The notes under the pieces: generated by a model
What the model was told of the DNA's origin: nothing
What the model saw: the letters and a program-made list of their open reading frames with translations, nothing else
Databases searched by the model: none
Made by a program: the position numbers and the translations under genes
Part shown: in pieces, positions 15,877 to 24,317 of the stretch
Position numbering within the stretch: position 1 is the stretch's first letter
How the letters are laid out: each line of letters opens with the position of its first letter
Origin: Ramlibacter henchirensis
Lineage (GTDB): Bacteria > Pseudomonadota > Gammaproteobacteria > Burkholderiales > Burkholderiaceae_C
Direction of reading: 5' to 3'
DNA length: 64,000 bases
NCBI RefSeq assembly: GCF_004682015.1
Contig: NZ_SMLM01000001.1
Span: forward strand, 310,001 to 374,000

Positions 15877-17112
15877 ATGAAGAACCCGACTCAACTTCCG
15901 TGGATCGCGGCGGCCTGCCTGGCGGCCATGGCAGCCCAGGTGCGCGCCGACGCGGTCACCGACTGGAACACCGTGGCCGGCGACCTGGTCGTGCAGGCGA
16001 AGATGGGCACGCCGCCCGCGAACCGGCTGATGGCGATCGTGCAGACCGCCGTGCACGAAGCGGTCGCGGACGCACAGCAGCAGCGCGGCGAGAGCGCGGC
16101 CGTCGCAGGCGCGGCCGCCGTCGCCGCGGCCAACCGCGCGACCCTGGCCAAGCTGCTGCCGCAGCAGGAGGCGGCGATCACCACGGCCTACCAGGCTGCG
16201 ATCGCGAAGCTGGGCGACAGCCCCGCCACCACCGCCGGCATCGCGGCCGGGGAACAAGCCGCGGCACGCGTGCTGGCCTGGCGCGCGAACGATGGCGCGG
16301 CAGCGGCTGATCGCTACCGGCCGCATGCCGCGCCGGGTGCGTTCGTGCCGACGACGGCCGTGGCTGCGCCGCACTGGCCGCAGCGCAAGCCCTGGGTGCT
16401 GGCCGATGCGGCGCAGTTTCGCCCCGGCCCGCCGCCCGCCCTGAACAGCTCGCAATGGGCTCGCGACTACAACGAGGTCAAGGCGGTCGGCGCGAAGGCG
16501 AGCCAGCAGCGCACCGCCGAGCAGACCGAAGCGGCACGCTTCTGGGAGTTTTCGCTGCCGCCGATCTATCACGCCGTCGTGCGCTCCGTCGCGCTGTCAC
16601 CGGGCCGGAGCATCGAGCAGAACGCGCGGCTCTTCGCTGCCGCGAGCCAGGCGATGGACGATGCATTGATCTCGGTGATGGATGCCAAGTACCACTACGG
16701 CTTCTGGCGTCCGGTCACGGCCATCCGCAACGGCGACCGCGACGACAACCCCGCGACCGAGATCGACGCGGGCTGGGCGCCGCTGATCGATAACCCGGGG
16801 CACCCGGAATACCCCAGTGCGCACAGCATCCTGGCGGGCGCGTTGGGTGAGCTGCTGAAAGCGGAGGTCGGCACGGGGCGCATGCCGGAACTCGCGACGA
16901 ACAGTCCGACCGCCAACTTTGCGACGCGGCGCTGGTCCACGGTGGATGCGTTCATGCAGGAAGTAGCGAACGCCCGCGTGTGGGAAGGCATCCACTACCG
17001 CACGTCCACCGAGGTGGGCCTGTCGATGGGGCGCAGCATCGGCGCACTGGCCGCGACGCGGGTGGCTCGACCGCCGTCCGACTCGGCAGTGCCGCAGGCC
17101 GCCAACCGCTGA
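15877..17112 (+). CDS. Vanadium-dependent haloperoxidase/PAP2-like secreted protein
   Basis: The 411-residue protein has a signal peptide (ending VRADA) and the three blocks of the haloperoxidase/acid phosphatase fold: KYHYGFWRPVTAIR (Lys and Arg ligands), PEYPSAHS (core Ser-His), and ANARVWEGIHYRTS (Arg and catalytic His). The haloperoxidase-type spacing suggests either vanadate-dependent halide oxidation or phosphatase activity in the periplasm. AAGGAGGAG lies 6 nt before the ATG. It is co-transcribed with the methyltransferase, a combination that hints at modification of a small metabolite. Confidence 0.87.
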   Translation: MKNPTQLPWIAAACLAAMAAQVRADAVTDWNTVAGDLVVQAKMGTPPANRLMAIVQTAVHEAVADAQQQRGESAAVAGAAAVAAANRATLAKLLPQQEAAITTAYQAAIAKLGDSPATTAGIAAGEQAAARVLAWRANDGAAAADRYRPHAAPGAFVPTTAVAAPHWPQRKPWVLADAAQFRPGPPPALNSSQWARDYNEVKAVGAKASQQRTAEQTEAARFWEFSLPPIYHAVVRSVALSPGRSIEQNARLFAAASQAMDDALISVMDAKYHYGFWRPVTAIRNGDRDDNPATEIDAGWAPLIDNPGHPEYPSAHSILAGALGELLKAEVGTGRMPELATNSPTANFATRRWSTVDAFMQEVANARVWEGIHYRTSTEVGLSMGRSIGALAATRVARPPSDSAVPQAANR

Positions 17113-17166
17113 GCAACCGGCTCTTTCGGGCTACCGGCTCGAAGGGCCGCGCACGGCGATGAGGCT

Positions 17167-17226
17167 CCTCAACGGCGGCAAGCCCGCGCCCCGCCTTGAC
17201 TCGCGCGGGCTCGCCGACTGTTGAGG
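17167..17226. repeat. Large imperfect stem-loop in an intergenic region
   Basis: Nested complementary arms are CCTCAA/TTGAGG, CGGCG/CGCCG and AGCCCGCGC/GCGCGGGCT, with small internal loops and a 13-nt terminal loop. It sits in the 250-bp space between the haloperoxidase-like gene and the sugar cluster. There is no T run, so it is not a standard intrinsic terminator. I see nothing else in this spacer apart from the GGGGAGG ribosome site of the next gene. Confidence 0.6.
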
Positions 17227-17362
17227 CTGCCTTCCGGGCCCGCGCGCTCCCCACATCGCAAATCCGGACCTGAGCCCCAAAGCGGCGCACTCCGACGCAA
17301 AATGAACTCGTTGATCGCGTGCCAGGTGGCAGCAGTTCACGAATGCGGGGAGGCATGCAGTA

Positions 17363-18163
17363 ATGAAGGTCGTTCTGTTTTGCGGGGGCCAGGGCCTGCG
17401 GATGCGCGACGCGGAAAATTTGCCCAAACCGATGGTGCACATCGGGTCGCGGCCGTTGCTCTGGCACGTGATGAAGTACTACGCACACTTCGGGCACAAG
17501 GACTTCATCCTGTGCCTCGGGCACCGCGCCGACGTCATCAAGAACTATTTCCTGCAGTATCAGGAGTCGCTGTCGAACGACTTCGTCCTGTCCAACGGCG
17601 GCAAGAACCTGGAGCTCCTGCACAGCGACATCCAGGATTGGCGCATCACCTTCGCCGACACCGGCATCAATTCGAACATCGGGCAGCGCCTGCGCGCCGT
17701 GCGCAAGTACGTCGAGGGTGAGGAGGAATTCCTCGCCAATTACAGCGACGGCCTGTCGGACCTGCCGCTGCCGCAGCAGATCGACGACTTCCGGCGCCAG
17801 GGCAGGGTCGCCAGCTTCCTGTGCGTGAAGCCCAACCTGAGTTACCACGTCGTCTCCACGCAACCGGGCAGCAGCCTCGTGTCGGACATCCATCCGATCA
17901 ATGACGGCGACATTCGCGTCAACGGCGGCTACTTCGTCTTCCGCAAGGAGATCTTCGAGTACATCGGCGACGGCGAGGAACTCGTCGAGCAGCCGTTCCA
18001 TCGCCTGGCGAAGGAGCAGCAGCTGATCGGCTACCGCTACGACGGCTTCTGGGCGTGCATGGACACGTTCAAGGACAAGCAGCAGCTCGAGCGGCTGCAG
18101 GCCGGCGGCGCCGCGCCCTGGGAGATGTGGAAACGCTCGCCGGAGGCTACGTGCTCCCGTTGA
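17363..18163 (+). CDS. Sugar-phosphate cytidylyltransferase-like nucleotidyltransferase
   Basis: The 266-residue product resembles RfbF/glucose-1-phosphate cytidylyltransferase. It has an N-terminal nucleotide-binding loop (CGGQGLRM, then LPKPMVHIG), NYSDGLSDL (the D-x-D metal-binding area), GGYFVFRKE, and a C-terminal FWACMDTFKDK. It would activate a sugar 1-phosphate as an NDP-sugar in the cytoplasm. GGGGAGG precedes the ATG by about 10 nt. It starts a three-gene operon with a PIG-L deacetylase (13-nt overlap) and a Core-2-like transferase. Whether the product is CDP-glucose cannot be decided here. Confidence 0.85.
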   Translation: MKVVLFCGGQGLRMRDAENLPKPMVHIGSRPLLWHVMKYYAHFGHKDFILCLGHRADVIKNYFLQYQESLSNDFVLSNGGKNLELLHSDIQDWRITFADTGINSNIGQRLRAVRKYVEGEEEFLANYSDGLSDLPLPQQIDDFRRQGRVASFLCVKPNLSYHVVSTQPGSSLVSDIHPINDGDIRVNGGYFVFRKEIFEYIGDGEELVEQPFHRLAKEQQLIGYRYDGFWACMDTFKDKQQLERLQAGGAAPWEMWKRSPEATCSR

Positions 18164-18816
18164 TCCTGCCGAAGGACCCGGACGCCCCGCTCAACGTGCT
18201 GTGCCTTGGGGCGCATGCCGACGACATCGAGATCGGCTGCGGCGGCACCATCCTCCAGCTTCTCTCGACGCGGCCCAACGTCCACGTGACGTGGGTGGTG
18301 TTCAGCGGCGCGGGAGAGCGGGAGCGCGAGGCTGAGGCCGGCGCGTCGCACTTCCTCGAGAAGGCCGCCGGGCGCCGCGTGGTGGTGCGCAAGTTCCGCG
18401 ACGGCTACTTCCCCTGGCAGGGCGCCGAGATCAAGGAGTTCCTCGAAGGGCTCAAGGCCGAGGTCGACCCCGACCTCATCTTCACCCACTATCGCGAAGA
18501 CCGGCACCAGGACCATCGCACCGTCAGCGACCTGACGTGGAACACCTGGCGGCGGCACATGATCCTCGAATACGAGATTCCCAAGTACGACGGCGACCTG
18601 GGCGCGCCCAACTGTTTCGTGCCGCTGCCGCGCGCGATCTGCTCGCGCAAGGCCGGCCTGATCTGCGAGGTGTTCCGCAGCGAGTCGCACAAGGCGTGGC
18701 TGACCGAGGATACGTTCGAGGCGCTGCTGCGCCTGCGCGGGGTGGAATGCGCCGCCCCGGAAAAACGTGCCGAGGCTTTCCACTGCCGCAAGCTCGTGCT
18801 GGGCACGGGTGCGTGA
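18151..18816 (+). CDS. PIG-L/LmbE family deacetylase
   Basis: A 221-residue zinc deacetylase with the metal-site motifs AHADDIEIGCGG near residue 20 and HYREDRHQDHRTVSD near residue 110. Family members remove N-acetyl groups from amino-sugar conjugates. The start chosen is GTG 18151, which has CGGAGG just upstream and overlaps the cytidylyltransferase by 13 nt; another in-frame GTG lies at 18127. The next gene begins 3 nt after its stop. In context it likely deacetylates an N-acetylated sugar intermediate. Confidence 0.88.
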   Translation: MLPLILPKDPDAPLNVLCLGAHADDIEIGCGGTILQLLSTRPNVHVTWVVFSGAGEREREAEAGASHFLEKAAGRRVVVRKFRDGYFPWQGAEIKEFLEGLKAEVDPDLIFTHYREDRHQDHRTVSDLTWNTWRRHMILEYEIPKYDGDLGAPNCFVPLPRAICSRKAGLICEVFRSESHKAWLTEDTFEALLRLRGVECAAPEKRAEAFHCRKLVLGTGA

Positions 18817-18819
18817 GCC

Positions 18820-19920
18820 ATGGGTAGCGACGGACCGAAGATCCTCTTCATCGTCATGTCGGCGGTCAGCCGGCCGGAGACCGTGACGCAGCTCGCGCGG
18901 TCGCTCGCGCCGCACCAGGTGCTGGTCCACCACGACTTCTCGCAGACGCCGCACTTCCCGCTGGCGGCTCCCAACGCGCAGTTCGTTCCTGAGCCTCGGC
19001 GCACCGGCTGGGCGGTGTGGGGTTTCACCGAGGCCGTCTTCCACTCGGTGCGGCATGCGCTGGAGCACTTCGAATTCGACTACCTGCAGACGCTCAGCCC
19101 CACCTGCCTGCCGGTCAAGCCGATGTGCGAGTTCGAGCGGCATGTGGCCGGTGAGGCGCAGGCGCACTTCGACTGCATCGACCTGCTGGCCGACCGCGAT
19201 GCGCTGATGTCCGTCGGCTACCGGGCGTTCACGCCGGAAGGCACGTTGCGGCACCGGGCGCTCAGGCGGCTGTCGCGCCACTATTTCGGCGAGACGCCGG
19301 GCCGCCGCGACGAGGCGGGCATCTGGCTGCGCAGCGGTGCGGGCCCCGGTGTCATGCCGTGGATCGCGCGTGCGGCGGTGGGCGCGTTCTCGCATTCCTG
19401 GATCGGCGGCCATCCGTTCGGCCCGTCGTTGCGCCCCTATTACGGCTCGTCCTGGTTCGGCGCGAAGCGCGACATCGTGCGGGCCCTGCTGGCGCGGTTC
19501 GACGACCCGGGCATCCAGGAGTACTTCAGCCGGCTGCGCATCGCCGACGAGTTCCTGATGGCCACGCTGCTGATGCAGCTGGTCGAGCGCAAGGGGCCGA
19601 TGAACCACCTCGTGCAGCGCTACGACGAGGCGCACGTCAATGACTTCACGCCGGAGGATGTCGAGCGGCTGCGCAGCACGCCGGCGTTCTTCGCCCGCAA
19701 GTTTCCCGATGACCCCGCGGCGCCCGTGCGGCTGCAGGTGCTGCGTGAGCTGGTGCAGGTGGAGCCGTGGCCGGTTTCCGCCCAGCGGCAGCAGGATCAC
19801 GCCGGCTTGCGCAGCGGCCGCAAGGCGATCTCGGTGACTTCCACCGTGCGCGGCAGCGAGAGCGCGTGGACGGCCAGGGCCGCCACGTCCTCGGGCTGGA
19901 TCAAGGACGCCGGGTCGTAG
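18820..19920 (+). CDS. Core-2/I-branching-type glycosyltransferase-like protein
   Basis: This 366-residue protein resembles GT14 (Core-2/I-branching) enzymes: ILFIVMSAVSRPETV at the start, a VHHDFS motif, YLQTLSPTCLPVKP (like the SGxDxPL region), and GSSWFGAKRDIV. No membrane segment is visible, so it is cytoplasmic. It closes the operon with the cytidylyltransferase and PIG-L genes. The last 42 or so codons (124 nt) overlap the 3' end of the convergent SDR gene, and that tail (GLRSGRKAISVTSTVRGSE) looks unlike the family, so a stop may have been lost. Confidence 0.78.
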   Translation: MGSDGPKILFIVMSAVSRPETVTQLARSLAPHQVLVHHDFSQTPHFPLAAPNAQFVPEPRRTGWAVWGFTEAVFHSVRHALEHFEFDYLQTLSPTCLPVKPMCEFERHVAGEAQAHFDCIDLLADRDALMSVGYRAFTPEGTLRHRALRRLSRHYFGETPGRRDEAGIWLRSGAGPGVMPWIARAAVGAFSHSWIGGHPFGPSLRPYYGSSWFGAKRDIVRALLARFDDPGIQEYFSRLRIADEFLMATLLMQLVERKGPMNHLVQRYDEAHVNDFTPEDVERLRSTPAFFARKFPDDPAAPVRLQVLRELVQVEPWPVSAQRQQDHAGLRSGRKAISVTSTVRGSESAWTARAATSSGWIKDAGS

Positions 19921-20525
19921 GCCTTGCCCTCGACCGCATGCAGCTGCGCCTGCATGCGGGTGGCGGTGCGGCCGACGAACAGGCTCATCACCCGGACGCC
20001 GTCGGCATTGACCTCTTCGCGCAAGCTGTCGGCCACCGCCTTGAGTGCGTGCTTGGTCGCGGCGTACTGGGCGACGTTCGCGCGGGCCGAGAGGCCGGCG
20101 CTCGAGTTCACGAACACGACCTGGCCCTGCGCGGCCTTCAGCCGCGGCAGCAGCCGCTGCGTGAGCACGTAAGGCGCGCGCACGTTGGTCCGGTACTGGC
20201 TGTCGAACTCATGGGCCGGCGAGTTCTCGAACGGTCCCCATTCGAGAGCGCCCGCGGCGTGGACCAGGATGTGGACCGCGGGAAGGTCGCGCTCTAGGAC
20301 GGCGGCCAGCTCGTCGACCTGGTCGTCGATGGCCAGGTCGCTCGCGTAGCAGCGGTGTTGCCGCTGCGGCGTTCGCGTCGCCGCTAAGACGGCCTGCAGG
20401 CTGTCGCGGTTGCGCCCGACCAGGCACAGGGTTGCGCCGCGTTCGGCCAGCGCCAGGGCGATGGCCTCGCCGATGCCGCGGCTCGCTCCGGTCACGACCG
20501 CGATCTGTCCTTCAAGTGCATTCAT
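19797..20525 (-). CDS. Short-chain dehydrogenase/reductase
   Basis: The 242-residue SDR has the cofactor loop TGASRGIGEA (residues 13-22), HAAGALEWGP, a Ser in VNSSAGLSA and the catalytic YAATKHALK, which are all active-site elements. It is probably NADP(H)-dependent, acting on a sugar or keto intermediate. The ATG overlaps the stop of the DUF4910 gene as ATGA. It is the last gene of the minus-strand operon and runs 124 nt into the opposing glycosyltransferase gene. Confidence 0.88.
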   Translation of the reverse strand: MNALEGQIAVVTGASRGIGEAIALALAERGATLCLVGRNRDSLQAVLAATRTPQRQHRCYASDLAIDDQVDELAAVLERDLPAVHILVHAAGALEWGPFENSPAHEFDSQYRTNVRAPYVLTQRLLPRLKAAQGQVVFVNSSAGLSARANVAQYAATKHALKAVADSLREEVNADGVRVMSLFVGRTATRMQAQLHAVEGKAYDPASLIQPEDVAALAVHALSLPRTVEVTEIALRPLRKPA

Positions 20526-21808
20526 GTAGCGCGCGCCAGCAGGTCGTGGCGCTCCAGCAGCGCGGCGGCTTCGCGCACGACGGCGAAGGGCATGCCCGAA
20601 CGCTGGGCGATGTCCAGCAGGCTGGCCTCGCCGTCGGAGAAGTTCAGCACCCACAGCATCGCCATCTCGACCTGCTTCGGACCGCTGCCGCCGGTTGCGC
20701 CGTACAGCCCTCGCTGACCGAGCTGCGGCTCACAGCGCGGCTTCAGGTTGAGGTAGTGCCCGTCGTGTTCCAGCACGTCGAAGACCGACAGCAGCGTGTC
20801 GAACGCTCCGGCCAGCGCTTGCGGCGTGACGAAGTCCAGGTTGTCCGCCGAGGTGTGGTACTGCGGGAACTGCCCATGATGGCTGCGCATCAGGCAGCCG
20901 ACCGGCAGGTTGAATCCGGGCGAGCAGTACTGGCGCTCGTCATAGCCGTAGGGCGAGAACGGAACCACCTTGTGGCCGGGATCCGCGTGCGAGAGGACAT
21001 GCTCCACCGCGCGGTCGATCGCCGCGTTGCCCCGGCGGCTGCGCTTGTAGGTGAAGCTCGCGCGGTCGCCGATGCAGGTGAGCACCAGCCCGTGCCGGAT
21101 GTTGCGCGTGAGCTCCTCGTTGCGGCTCAACCAGGTGATCGCGCCGATCGTGCCCGGAACGAAGACGAAGCGATAGGAATAGCGCCGCGGCTGCTTCGCC
21201 AGGTGCTGCGCGAGGAAGGTGGCGACCGCCAGGCCCGACAGGTTGTCGTCGGCCAGCGAGGGATGGCAGGCGTGGCAGGAGATCAGCACCTCTTCCTGCG
21301 TGCGGCCCTCGACCAGGCATTCGCCGTAGGTGAGGTGGCCGTCTTCCAGCGTGGAATCGATGCAGACCTCGTACCCGGTGTCGGGCAGCTGCTCCAGCTG
21401 GCGGTGCGGCAGGCAAAAGCCCCAGCTCTCCTTGTAGTAGGAGGTGCGGTAGGGGATCAGCTCGGGGCGGTCGGGCAGCGAATGCAGGTGCGGCCGCAGC
21501 TCGGCCAGCGTCATCGTGCGGTGCACCGGCACGCTGTAGTTCACCACGTGCAGGTTGTGGCGGCGGAAATCGATGACGCGCTCGCCGGCCGGGTTCTTCA
21601 CGTACGCGTCGCGGATGTTCCACTCGCGCGGCACTGTCCAGTCGAACACGCGCGTGCCGGTGGGCACCTCGTGCCGCACCAGCGGGATGTCGCCGCCCAG
21701 CCGGGCCAGCGTCTGCCGGAGCCCGTCGCCCGTGATGCTGCGGCAGATCGGGTACAGCTCCCGCACCAGCGCATGCATCGCGGCGCCGGGCGCCGGCGCA
21801 TCGGTCAC
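20522..21808 (-). CDS. DUF4910 aminopeptidase-like protein
   Basis: A 428-residue protein with a zinc-peptidase-like core: SCHACHPSLADDNLSG (metal-binding His and Asp), GTIGAITWLSRNE, and GQFPQYHTSADNLDFV near residues 330-345, then a C-terminal winged-helix-like tail. DUF4910/DUF2172 proteins often sit in sugar and lipopolysaccharide clusters and may act as amide hydrolases on sugar conjugates; no reaction is established. It is joined to both neighbours by 4-nt overlaps (GTGA upstream, ATGA downstream), with a GTG start. Confidence 0.85.
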   Translation of the reverse strand: MTDAPAPGAAMHALVRELYPICRSITGDGLRQTLARLGGDIPLVRHEVPTGTRVFDWTVPREWNIRDAYVKNPAGERVIDFRRHNLHVVNYSVPVHRTMTLAELRPHLHSLPDRPELIPYRTSYYKESWGFCLPHRQLEQLPDTGYEVCIDSTLEDGHLTYGECLVEGRTQEEVLISCHACHPSLADDNLSGLAVATFLAQHLAKQPRRYSYRFVFVPGTIGAITWLSRNEELTRNIRHGLVLTCIGDRASFTYKRSRRGNAAIDRAVEHVLSHADPGHKVVPFSPYGYDERQYCSPGFNLPVGCLMRSHHGQFPQYHTSADNLDFVTPQALAGAFDTLLSVFDVLEHDGHYLNLKPRCEPQLGQRGLYGATGGSGPKQVEMAMLWVLNFSDGEASLLDIAQRSGMPFAVVREAAALLERHDLLARAT

Positions 21809-23058
21809 TTCAGCACCTCGATGTCGGGAATGGGCACCACCAGCTGCCCGCCCCATTCGCGCACGTAGGCCAGCTGCTGCCGGATCTCTTCCTTCAGGTT
21901 CCACGGCAGGATGAAGACGTAGTCGGGCCGCGTCTCGCGCAGCTTCTCCGGCGGGTGGATCGGGATGCGCGTGCCGGGCAGGAACCTGCCGTGCTTGTAC
22001 GGGTTGCGGTCCACCGTGTAGTCGAGGAAGTCGGTGCGGATGCCGCAGTAGTTCAGCAGCGTGTTGCCCTTGCCCGGCGCGCCGTAGCCCGCGATGGACT
22101 TGCCGGCGCGTTTTGCGTCGATGAGGAACGACAGGATGTTCTGCTTGGTCCGCTTGACCTTCTCGTCGAAGGAGAAGTAGGTCTCCAGGCGGGTGAAGCC
22201 CGCTTCCTCTTCGCGCCGGGTGAGCTCGCGCACGCGCTCGCCCACGAGGCGGGCCGTGTCCTCGGCATGACGGGCATAGATGCGCATGGAGCCGCCGTGG
22301 GTGGAAAGCTCCTCGACGTCGAACACCGTGAGGCCGAAATCCGAAAGCATCCGGGTCGCCGCGATGAACGACCAGTACTGGAAGTGCTCGTGGTAGATGG
22401 TGTCGAACTGGTTGCCTTCCATCAGCCGCATCAGGTGCGGGATCTCGATGGTGATCACGCCGCCTGGCTTGAGCAGCGTCTTCATGCCCGCAGTGAAGCT
22501 GCGCACGTCCGGGATGTGCGCGAACACGTTGTTGGCCGCGATGAGGTCGGCGCGGATGCCCTCGTCCACCATCCGCGCCGCGCATTCCTGGCCGAAGAAC
22601 TCCACCCGCGTCGGGATGCCCTTGCCCACGGCCACCTTCGCGACGTTGGCCGCCGGCTCGACGCCCAGCACCGGCACGCCCATGCCCTGGAAGTACTGCA
22701 GCAGGTAGCCGTCGTTGCTGGCCAGCTCGACGACGAGCTTGTCAGGGCCGAGCTCGAAGCGGTCGACCATGCGCGCGGCGTAGGCCTTGGCGTGCGCGAG
22801 CCAGCTGTCCGAGTACGAGGAGAAGTAGGCGTATTCGGTGAAGATCTCCTGCGGGCTGACGTGCTCCGGCAGCTGGACCAGCAGGCACTCCTCGCACACG
22901 AACACGTGCAGCGGATAGAAGGCCTCCGCCGAGGCGAGCCGCTCCGCCGGCACATAGGCTTCGCACGGCGGCGACATGCCCAGATCGGTGAAAGTGTGCT
23001 TGAGTGCCGCTCCGCAGAGCCGGCAGGCGGACCGCATGGGCGCCTGGTTCATCGTCAT
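21805..23058 (-). CDS. NDP-sugar C-methyltransferase
   Basis: The 417-residue protein has the three-part layout of TylC3/NovU-type sugar C-methyltransferases: an N-terminal zinc domain (CRLCG, CEECL), a central SAM-binding domain (VVELASNDGYLLQYF, AANNVFAHIPDV, TIYHEHFQYWS), and a C-terminal Rossmann domain (IAGYGAPGKGNTLLNYCGI). It likely adds a methyl branch to a keto-sugar nucleotide. The ATG at 23058 overlaps the GT2 stop as ATGA, matching the coupling of the neighbouring genes; an alternative ATG two codons later has better ribosome-site spacing. Confidence 0.9.
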   Translation of the reverse strand: MTMNQAPMRSACRLCGAALKHTFTDLGMSPPCEAYVPAERLASAEAFYPLHVFVCEECLLVQLPEHVSPQEIFTEYAYFSSYSDSWLAHAKAYAARMVDRFELGPDKLVVELASNDGYLLQYFQGMGVPVLGVEPAANVAKVAVGKGIPTRVEFFGQECAARMVDEGIRADLIAANNVFAHIPDVRSFTAGMKTLLKPGGVITIEIPHLMRLMEGNQFDTIYHEHFQYWSFIAATRMLSDFGLTVFDVEELSTHGGSMRIYARHAEDTARLVGERVRELTRREEEAGFTRLETYFSFDEKVKRTKQNILSFLIDAKRAGKSIAGYGAPGKGNTLLNYCGIRTDFLDYTVDRNPYKHGRFLPGTRIPIHPPEKLRETRPDYVFILPWNLKEEIRQQLAYVREWGGQLVVPIPDIEVLK

Positions 23059-24026
23059 CTCCCTCCAGGATGTGAGGCCGTCGCCGGCCCGTTCAGTTCG
23101 TCCGCCGCGCGAGGGGCGGTGATCGGATTGGCCTGGGCGGGCCTGGCGAGCAGCGCGCGCGCCTTCCCCACCGCCCAGCCGAAGTTGAAGATCCATTCCG
23201 CCAGTTGCCGGCGCCCGCCCGTGCGGCCGGTGGCCGCCCAGAGCGCGACGGCGATCCCGGCCGGCAGCAGGCGCACCATGTGCAACCCCTGGCGCGGCAA
23301 CGCGAACCGGGGCGTGGGTGCGCCGTAGTGCTGCTCGATGCGGTGCGAGTCCCAGCCCCAGTTGCGGCCCTGGCGGAAGCGGTCCCGCCACCGGGTCTTC
23401 TCGCGGTAGTGCACCACCGCCCGGGGTTCGAAGTGCAGCGCATGGCCCGCGACCTGCGCCCGCCAGCTGTACTCCTGGTCGTGGCCCATCGGAAAGTCCA
23501 GGCTGAGCGGGCCGAGCTGCGTGTAGAGCGAACGCCGCAGGCCGAAGGAAGCGGCGCTGGCCGACTCGAGGTAAGGCGGCGTGCGGGCGCGGGACAGACC
23601 CGCGTACTGGTACCCGTCACCGTAGGGCGGGTGCAGCCATTCCGGATTCAGCTTGCGGTGCTCGAGCCGGCCCACGACGAACGGGTGCTCGGCCAGCGCC
23701 TCGCCCATGGCCTGCAGCCAGCCCGCCGCCACTTCGTCGTCCGCTTCGCAGAACACGAACGCGTCGCCGCTCGCCGCCTTGATGCCGGTGTTGTAGGAGT
23801 GGGGCACGCCCAGACGCTTCGTTCCGGGCGTGTAGGCCTGCACGATCTTCAGGTCCGGCAGCCGGTGCTCGTAGCGTTTGACGATCTCGACGGAGTTGTC
23901 GGTGGAGCCGTTGTCGACGGCGATGACTTCCCAGCCACCCGCCCATTCCTGGCGGGTGAGCGCCTCCAGCTGGACGGTCAGCGTCGCGGACCCGTTGAAA
24001 CAAGGCAGGATCACACTCAGCTTCAC
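23055..24026 (-). CDS. Family 2 glycosyltransferase
   Basis: A 323-residue GT-A transferase beginning at GTG (MKLSVILPCFNGSATL), with the UDP-binding motifs VIAVDNGSTDNS and FCEADDEV (D-x-D region) and GHDQEYSWRAQVAG in the acceptor half. A C-terminal hydrophobic stretch (LLPAGIAVALWAATG) may associate with the membrane. GGGGAGG lies 7 nt before the GTG. It heads the minus-strand operon and is coupled to the C-methyltransferase. The frame upstream of the GTG lacks family features. Confidence 0.88.
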   Translation of the reverse strand: MKLSVILPCFNGSATLTVQLEALTRQEWAGGWEVIAVDNGSTDNSVEIVKRYEHRLPDLKIVQAYTPGTKRLGVPHSYNTGIKAASGDAFVFCEADDEVAAGWLQAMGEALAEHPFVVGRLEHRKLNPEWLHPPYGDGYQYAGLSRARTPPYLESASAASFGLRRSLYTQLGPLSLDFPMGHDQEYSWRAQVAGHALHFEPRAVVHYREKTRWRDRFRQGRNWGWDSHRIEQHYGAPTPRFALPRQGLHMVRLLPAGIAVALWAATGRTGGRRQLAEWIFNFGWAVGKARALLARPAQANPITAPRAADELNGPATASHPGGR

Positions 24027-24317
24027 CGGCGGCCTCCCCGAGCTTGCATGCGGAGCGCCCTGCGATTCAAGCTCCGAAACCTCGGCAAGGCGAGCAATGA
24101 GGATAGCGGCGCCAACCCTGCGGCGGACGTTCACTGGCCCGTTAGGACTATGCGCATCGAGGTTCGTTTGGGGCGCGCTTGCGATGGCAGGGCTCCTTGC
24201 AGCCCGACCATATCCAGCGAAGGCCGCCGAACGGCGCTTCCCGCCCGCCGGACGTGACGATCGTCCTCGGACCGCCGCGCTATCCTCAACCGAAACTGAA
24301 CAATGGAGGAGAAGACG

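Noticed and set aside
12855..15878. A 1007-codon open frame on the minus strand
   Set aside because: Only the part from 14870 downwards has domain signatures. The upstream third runs antisense through the methyltransferase gene and has the skewed composition of a shadow frame.
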